In this document: positions 57,685-64,000 of the stretch, one piece after another
Position numbering within the stretch: the first letter of the stretch is position 1
Layout of the letters: each line of letters starts with the position of its first letter
From: Phycomyces nitens
Lineage: Eukaryota > Mucoromycota > Mucoromycetes > Mucorales > Phycomycetaceae
Direction: 5' to 3'
Length of the DNA: 64,000 bases
Assembly: GCA_022702545.1 (NCBI GenBank)
Contig: JAHRBC010000002.1
Span: 3,224,001-3,288,000 of the forward strand
Program-made: the position numbers and the translations under genes
Notes under the pieces: generated by a model
Told to the model about the DNA's origin: nothing
Seen by the model: the letters and a program-made list of their open reading frames with translations, nothing else
Databases searched by the model: none

Positions 57685-58410
57685 TTATTTCAAAGACGTT
57701 GATCTTTTTACTGTGGATATACAGTTTTCTATGGCCATATTGAGTAAATCTCTCTCCTTTTCCATCTCTTCTGGACTCCTCGCAGGCCTTTCCTCGACAC
57801 AATTCTTCCACTGACTAAATCTGAGAGGCACAATATGAAGATGAACATGAGGTACCTAAATGTGGCATGTCTTGTAAATTGAATTTAAAAAGTCCAAATA
57901 ACCCTTACTGTCTGGCCAGCCTCGTCCCCGTCCTGGATTACCCAACAGGCATCATTTATACCATACGCATTCTCAATTGCCTCGACAACGAGACGTGCTA
58001 AGCGTGTAAGGTCTGCTACCTGTACAGCAATATAACATTAAACATTGAGTGCCAGCCAGGACGAGAAATTCACATGTCAAGGCTCCCCGCTTGGCAAACA
58101 CTTGGCTGACTCAATATATGGACACATCAAGTTACCTCTTCTGCACTCAATTGGTCGTATCTCAATGTCCTTTGACGAGGCACAACGAGAACGTCTAAAG
58201 GCCAATGAGGACCTCGTGTGGGTTGGTTTATAGTAACTTACGTCCTCTTTGGTGACAACAATGGACGTAAAGAGGTCAAGGCCAATTGGTTGGTAAACAG
58301 TGCACTTACAGTGTTATTGGCTTAAGATTCACTAGTGCGAACGAATGATTTGTATGATAAAAGATCTCATGAGGTTTGATGAGATGATTGCCAAATCTGA
58401 ATTCACTCAT
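57685..58410 (-). CDS. FHIT: Fhit-type HIT-domain diadenosine polyphosphate hydrolase
   Basis: Fhit enzymes cleave Ap3A to AMP and ADP through a covalent histidine intermediate. Five exons (58410-58310, 58246-58242, 58194-58136, 58019-57909, 57855-57685) give 148 aa, against 147 in human FHIT. The sequence tracks the family: FRFGNHLIKPHEIF, HSFALVNLKPIT, then GHVLVVPRQRTLRYDQLSAE, AIQDG-like VIQDGDEAGQT, and the histidine triad VPHVHLHIVP with His97 as nucleophile. Exon 2 is only 5 nt (AGGAC). It supplies parts of Leu-Gly-His at the start of the conserved GHVLVVP strand, and omitting it breaks the frame. Introns around it are 63 and 47 nt, GT-AG. Confidence 0.93.
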
Positions 58411-58812
58411 GTAAACAAACCAGAGAGATCAAGACGGGGTTTTCATGTGTTTGGAAAAAAAAACCAAGTTAAAATGAACCAGCCAATCACTTCCCAAGCA
58501 ATAAATATAAATCAATCAATTAATTAAAAAAAAGCTTCAATGATGACGATGTTTTGCGCTGTCTGGCTTCTATGGCTTTCATTTTATTACAAGGAGGGAA
58601 TGAGACCAGTCCCGGCTTCATTTGGCAGAAGATACATCGCACATCGTTTTCTTATATATTTTATAAAAAGAGGTTTGTATGTTGGCGGGAGCTCGAGACG
58701 TTCGGGAGGTTGGAATGGTTTAGAATCTAAAAAGGCAGAATATCAGTAACATGTACAAAAACACACTTGATTGCACTCGAATCAATCTTAAAGAAAAACC
58801 CCCCAAATATCA
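58411..58812. other. Spacer between FHIT and QCR1-like gene
   Basis: About 400 bp holding the FHIT promoter and the QCR1-like 3' end, both minus strand. A 69-codon plus-strand frame here (58540-58749) has no recognisable similarity and is not called. Confidence 0.45.
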
Positions 58813-60425
58813 TTACCTGTTGTAAGCCATGTTACCACGGACTCTGTTGTAGTCAGTCAAACCCTCAATAGGACCGAGACCGACAACGGCGACCTCCTGG
58901 TCCCAGAGGTACTTGTTGGCGGTGCGACGAACATCAGCAGCGGTGATCTTGTCGATTGTGCTCTTGATCTCATCACCAGAGAGGCGCTTGCCGTTGGTGA
59001 TGATCTGGGTACCAATGTCGCTAGCGATAGCGCAGGTGGTGTCGAGGTTAAGGAGGAGACCAGCCTTAACCTGCTGCTTTGCGCGCTCGATCTCACTAGC
59101 AGTGACAGAGGTGGAGAGACGGACCCATTCGTTCTGCAAAAAGTGAACGAAATCGTCGATCTGCTCTCTGTTCTCGCTCTCAAAGTAGATACCGAACAAA
59201 CCAGTGTCCTTGTGGCCCTTGGTGAATGAAGCAAAAGAGTTGGCAAGGTGGTTCTTGTTGACAATGGTCGAAAGACGGGAAGAAAGGTGGGCAGCGGCAC
59301 CGAGAGTGCGATCCCAGGAACCAATGACGGCCTGCATGACCAAGAGGTTGAAGTAGTCTTCGCTAAGGGCAGCGGCACCCTCAACAGCAATTGCAACACG
59401 AGCCTGGGGCATCAAATCGTCACGAATACGGATCTCAGAGCCAGTGAAGTAGGGCTTCTTGGTCTCAACAGCCTGTCCAGGGTTAATGGCACCAAAGTGC
59501 TGCTCAGCGAGCTTGACAAGGGCCTCGTGAGAGATATCACCAGAACCAACAAGAACCATGCGATCAGCAACATAGTTGGACTTTTGGTAAGCAGCCAACT
59601 CTTCGGCTGTCACATTCTCAACAGACTCAGGCACACCAGCAGCAGGGCGGCTCAAGGCATTTCCCTGGAAAGCAGTGGCATACAAATGATCAAACACAAC
59701 TTGCTCGTGGTTGGAGTCAGCCTGGGCGAGCTGCTTCAAGACATCAGAACGCGAGGCAGCGACGGCAGAAAAACCAACAGGGGTCTGGATAACGTTGGAA
59801 AGAATTTCGACAGAGGCGGCAGCGTTGGAACCGAGGGTCTTGGTGGCAAAGTAGGTCAGGTCGCGGGAGGTGTTTGTACGGAGGATACCGCCCAACTTCT
59901 CAAAAGCAGAGGCCTGGCTCTTTGTGGTTTTTTTTTCTTCATAGGTGAGCTATGTTTCCTAGTCGTTGAAAATAATATCAAATCTAACCTTGACAGCAGC
60001 GTTCTCAAGGAAGCTAGCAGTGCCATTGACATTCTCAGAACGAGAACCAGCATCGATCCACACACCAACGGTAGCAGCACCGGCCTGAGAGTTCTCTTCG
60101 GTGGCGACAGTGAGACCGTTGGGAAGAACGGTGGTGCGAGTGGCGACGGCCTGCTTGGCAGCGGTAGCCAAGGGACGGACGAACTATAAATACTGTGGTT
60201 AGGAGAGTTTGGTGATGAGGTCGAGGTGATTGAATGGTGTGGTTTGGTGTGGTCTGGTCCGGGGAGGTCGTTGAAAAGGTGCGCGTTTTTTTGTTGTTGT
60301 ATTTGTATGTATATGGTGGTGCTTTCTGTTTTGTGTAGGTGATTGAGGGTATATTAAGAAATCTTTACCTGCTTGGTCAAGCTAGCTTTGACAGGGAAGG
60401 TATTTGAAAGAAGCCGGGATGCCAT
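58813..60425 (-). CDS. Cytochrome bc1 complex core protein 1 / M16 peptidase family (QCR1-like)
   Basis: Three exons (60425-60369, 60183-59989, 59919-58813) give 452 aa. An Arg/Ser/Lys leader ([19 protein letters not shown]) is a mitochondrial presequence. The M16 fold starts with [14 protein letters not shown] and [20 protein letters not shown]. In beta-MPP this region has HxxEH (HFLEH); here it reads SFLEN, so His76 and His80 are Ser and Asn and zinc peptidase activity should be absent. That favours a structural Core 1 subunit of complex III over the catalytic beta-MPP. Other family markers are FFATKTLG-like [15 protein letters not shown], the [13 protein letters not shown] segment, and [18 protein letters not shown] at the C terminus. 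Codon bias is strongly C-ending, as expected for an abundant protein. Confidence 0.9.
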
Positions 60426-62480
60426 TGGAAAGAGTGGGGAGAATGACGATATCAATCGATAAAGGGAAAAAAGGGCCTTTCTTGACTGTTTGTTGATGTT
60501 GTTTTGCGTTCAACGAAAAATGAAGGGGGGCCCGCTTCGGACCCCGCTATTTGCACCACGCTGGCTGGTAGTAATTCCTTTAAGAGTGACGTAGATAGGC
60601 TTATAACTCCCGACTCACTACTGAAGAAAAAAAAAGAAAGTTAAAAAGATGGCTACAAGGTACCGAGATAATTACATGAATAGAATGGATATAAATTCAT
60701 TCAATGAGTCAGTCGAGGGCAAAATCTTCAGAGTAGATTTATTACTAGTATCTGTTATATTCATACTCATAAAGAATAAATTGCAAGCTTCTATCAAAAA
60801 TAGCCGAGATATGCATTTTATCAAGAACAAAACATACTTCTTTTGATATCCCAAGAGATATAAAGGCTTTGGAAATAGATTAAAAACTAATTCAACCCTA
60901 TTGAGATCCAATTTAGCAAAATATTATACTTTATAGCCATGTTTTGACATTTTTTTTTTTCAAAGGGCTTGTGAGTATGAATACCAAAACATGCTTATTT
61001 AATTACAACATCCATGAATATAAAAATATAATTGTTTAATGCAGCAATCCTTTGATAATTGAACACCATTCCCGAGATATAATATCGTTAGGCTATTAAA
61101 TGAGTTACATTCAAGTTCAATAGTTGCAACTATAGAAAATGGCAATATAAACCCAAATTATTGAATAGGCACTACATTTACAGCAGTGGAACAATTGAAC
61201 ATTCTCAAACATCTTGTGCTCGTCATGTCGTTCTTGATCTAGACTATACCTTTCAACTTACTATAAACCCAGTCGAATGTATCAAGCCTTAATAGCACGA
61301 ATATATCAAATAAGAAAAAGTATTAAAGACTTGGTTTTAATTATTTTGAATAGGGTTCATAGTCCTTTAAATGATCATTCATCTTTACAATAAAGATGTC
61401 TAATGTTACAAAATTATTATACACTAATCAATAGGCATTCCATTTTATGCTTCTTTTATAAAGACAAGTCACTTGAGCTTGTAACACCAAAATTAAGCAC
61501 GACAGTTACATCCATAAAAGGAAATGCGCGCCAGAGAGAGAGAGAAAGGGGTAAATTAAGGAAAACCCTCTTTTTTTTATAAGGAATTTATGTGTGACTT
61601 CTCGTGACTGGTATTACAGGGTTCTTGCATCGAGATAAGGTTTCTGATAGAAATCTAACAAAAGGATCAAAACTAAATAACCGGATCTCATGTATCAAAA
61701 AGTGTTATAAGCAAATGTACAATACTTATGCTTAAAATATATCTCTACAAGAAAGATACAGAGTGTTTAGCCTATGATTTAGGGTCCCATTTACGTAGTT
61801 GTTCATATTCGAAAATCATTCCTCAAGATGGTTCAATAAAGGGAATAAGGTGGCAGGAACCTGGTCTTGTGCTTATATCTTGGTCTCAACCAATTCCAAA
61901 GTCCAGGCTTCCATGGAATGGCAGAAATGACTAAACATCAATATGCGAACCTGTTGTAGTGGTAACAAGGGATAATTAATTGTTGAAATATGTGTGGGAA
62001 TTGTGGTGCAATGTTTAATCGGCTTATAAGTGGATGAATGAATATGAGGTCTATCGAAGAACCAGTGGGGAACAATTGGTCTCAAAGTATTTGGATGAGA
62101 GAATATTGGATAAGAACCTGGAGACTAGAATCCATTGTATATGCGTCAGATTCTCAAAGGTCACCCTCAAGCAAAGCGAAATGTTTTTTTTTTTAAAATA
62201 AGCCTTGGGTTCAAATAGTCGGCGAACTTCTATTACTAGGAAGCAGAAGAGGAAATCACGATTTGTTTTTTTTGAGGTTTATTTGTTTTATAGTGTTTTT
62301 GAGAGTTTTCTATTTTCTAAAGTGAGAAATGGCGAGAATCCAAGAAAACAGATTCCGTAGCTATGTTTTTTTTTTGCAAGAGATAAAGCAGATCTGAAGG
62401 CTTCTTGGTTCGACCGAAAAGAAAGTGACCTAAAGTCAAGCAGAGAACGACGGAGAAACAGCTGAGAAGACATGCTGGGT
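60426..62480. other. AT-rich spacer with a GA-rich tract
   Basis: About 2 kb. The left end holds the QCR1-like promoter. A (GA)n tract lies at 61531-61548. No protein-coding frame with known similarity was found on either strand, although debris of old elements is likely. Confidence 0.45.
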
Positions 62481-62481
62481 T

Positions 62482-63464
62482 ACAGCAGAAACCGAGAGGG
62501 ACCAGAGGAAGCAGAGGTTCTGACCGAGACCCGGAGGGAGGGAGTCTCTGAAAACGAGCCTTTTCAACTGCTCCAGAAACCAAAGGTAGCTGCCTTGTTG
62601 CTCATTAAACACCCAGGCAAAGGCAATTGGAAACGACTTGAGCGTTTCTCCTCAAAGATTGTGTACACCTTCTACACAGATGAGAGGCATCTCCAGATTG
62701 TTGGTAGAATAGGTCGCATCCACTACCATAACCTCTGGGAAACGATGGGCTCTTTCCAACATCTTTGGATGACTGAACATGATTCGTTCAAGCGATCCAT
62801 TCTCGTTGACGTTGTATCGCACTTGATACCCTTTCGTTTCCATGTCGTTGATGAGCTTGGTGCCTGCATCTTTTATGCCAGGAGCAGTTGCACGGGCGAA
62901 CGCAGCCTTGATGTTGTTGATGTCACTAACATACAACTTGTGGCCGAACTGTTCCTCATCGTTGATGGCTTTCTGAATATCACGAGTTTTGGCTTTACCC
63001 TCGACAAGTCTAACGATCTCTCTGGCATCGTCTACAGTCACCTTTGACAATCTGCCTTTCAGTGTCGATTCTAGACACTCATCATCAAGAGGATGATTGT
63101 GATATGCCTCAATATCATGAGTAGCTTTCAAAGGAAGATACCCTTTGATGCCCTTCTTGTAGGAAACCTTCAAGAGATAAGGGCAGCCAGTCATTCCACT
63201 CGATGGAATCCTTATTCTGTCTTTGTCTTTGATTTTGCGGGTGTTCTTATATTGTCCACCCTTGGAGCACTTCAAGTAAACTCGGGTTGGTTTACGATCT
63301 TTGACTGCAAGAACAAAGTTATTGGCAAGGGCATACTCTTGCATCTTTCCAATTGCCATGGTCGCGTCATTGTATTCATTAGCTGGTGGAGTCGGAAGGT
63401 CTTGATGAATAGAGTAGTATTCCTTTCCGTTGATAAAAATAGTTTCTTTATTGACAGGCCTCAT
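62482..63464 (-). pseudogene. Truncated MULE/FAR1-type transposase
   Basis: The minus-strand frame from about 63464 (MRPVNKETIFINGKEYYSIH) carries a FAR1-like zinc-binding DNA domain with its Cys and HxH ligands (YLKCSKGGQ, GMTGCPYLLKVSY, AYHNHPLDDE), then a linker and the start of the Mutator-like transposase core (RFPEVMVVDATYSTNNLEMP, first catalytic Asp). An in-frame TGA at 62652-62654 interrupts it; the frame continues with SFPIAFAWVFNEQQGSYLWF and EQLKRLVFRD as in the family, then loses similarity near 62540. The second half of the catalytic domain is missing, so this is a nonsense-mutated, truncated copy. Confidence 0.85.
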
Positions 63465-63659
63465 GGAGTGAGTTCTATAAAGTATATTTGTTATTATTAT
63501 TATTATTTGTAATTTCAAGTTGGTCATGAGAAAAGTGATCTTGTTATAATATCCGGGGAAATGGTTAATAGATGCAATAGATGATTAGTTCTTACAAGAT
63601 GAGTATACGAAAGAAAAGAAAGTTTTAAAGTCTTTGAATATCTTTCAAAACACAACATT

Positions 63660-63933
63660 TTATTCCATAAGCTGGGACCAGACACTTAATGCCGGACCAC
63701 AAGTCACATTCAAAAAAGCCCGGTAAGACAGAAACGTTGTGCCCCCAAGATTGCTCTCGTCCATGGTAGCATAATGATTAAAGCATGATGGACATTTATA
63801 ATATTCCAATATCAATGAATGTGACGCACCCGAGTTCTTTTTTTTCTTAACGTAAACGTAATGATCAGTGTTGTAACCTCTTTCTCCATGAGGATGAGAC
63901 TCAATATTGACACATGGTGGGTTGGCTATGCAG
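63660..63933 (-). other. Possible 3'-terminal exon of a gene running off the right edge
   Basis: A minus-strand frame preceded by a CATAG acceptor encodes about 91 residues, ending at a TAA at 63660. It contains NPPCVNIESHPHGERGYNTD, a basic KKKK stretch, and YKCPSCFNHY, a possible C-x2-C zinc knuckle, then TFLSYRAFLNV. An in-frame stop lies directly upstream, so it would need splicing from an exon close to or beyond the window edge. It may instead be transposon-derived, given the adjoining MULE copy. Confidence 0.3.
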
Positions 63934-64000
63934 TATAAATATCCAACTCAGTGACAAGAAAATGAATACGGATAGAAAGACAACTTTAATAAAGAACAAA

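Noticed and set aside
59248..60189. A 313-codon plus-strand open frame opposite the QCR1-like gene
   Set aside because: It is an antisense shadow created by the strong codon bias of the real gene and shows no family similarity.
1..64000. tRNA, rRNA, CRISPR arrays or bacterial-type operons
   Set aside because: I looked for T-loop-like GGTTCRANYCC strings, regularly spaced repeats and operon spacing and found none; the window is eukaryotic throughout.

Overview
The window looks like nuclear DNA of a filamentous fungus of the Mucoromycota, probably close to Mucorales or Phycomyces. The evidence is: many short introns (about 46-75 nt), AT-rich spacers, a white-collar-2 type GATA/PAS regulator, Slm1-, Fip1- and SNF2-type fungal proteins, a U12-dependent AT-AC intron (this machinery is lost in most other fungi), and degraded Tc1/mariner and MULE/FAR1 transposons. 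I rebuilt 23 protein-coding genes by joining exons by hand. About 87 introns were placed; five fit only a GC-AG boundary and one fits only AT-AC.

Layout. 0-6.6 kb: ILV2 (5' part) and LEU2 are divergent across a 1.1 kb shared promoter; then FIP1 and SMG9 lie on the minus strand. 7.7-14.3 kb: a stress-responsive A/B-barrel (Dabb) protein, a large intronless ARM-like/BTB-like protein and a ricin-B type beta-trefoil lectin, all on plus. 14.5-23.6 kb: a Rho-binding GBD/FH3 protein without formin FH1/FH2, a small proline/serine-rich protein, and a Q-rich SNF2-class remodeller, all on minus. 23.9-27.6 kb: a CENP-M-like kinetochore pseudo-GTPase, a WC-2/MadB type photoresponse factor and a Pho80-type cyclin, all on plus. 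27.6-29.4 kb: an inverted-repeat pair. 29.4-32.2 kb: TATDN1 and USB1 on minus. 32.2-36.9 kb: gene-poor AT-rich DNA. 36.9-44.8 kb: a Tim17-like membrane protein, an orphan intronless gene and the proteasome chaperone PSMD5, on plus. 44.9-46.9 kb: a cytochrome P450 on minus. 47-55 kb: a transposon graveyard with a degraded Tc1/mariner element, a 259-bp tandem duplication and a second transposase relic. 55-60.4 kb: SLM1-like, FHIT and QCR1-like on minus. 60.4-64 kb: AT-rich DNA, a broken MULE/FAR1 transposase and an unexplained partial exon at the right edge.

Functional links. ILV2 and LEU2 are both branched-chain amino-acid genes and share a promoter with a CCG-N9-CGG palindrome. FIP1, SMG9 and USB1 all act on RNA (3' end formation, nonsense-mediated decay, U6 maturation), but they are not one operon-like unit. 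The most unusual items are the CENP-M-like gene, which keeps traces of GTP-binding motifs lost in vertebrate CENP-M, the AT-AC intron in TATDN1, the 5-nt microexon in FHIT, and the high share of GC-AG introns, two of them in the NMD factor SMG9.
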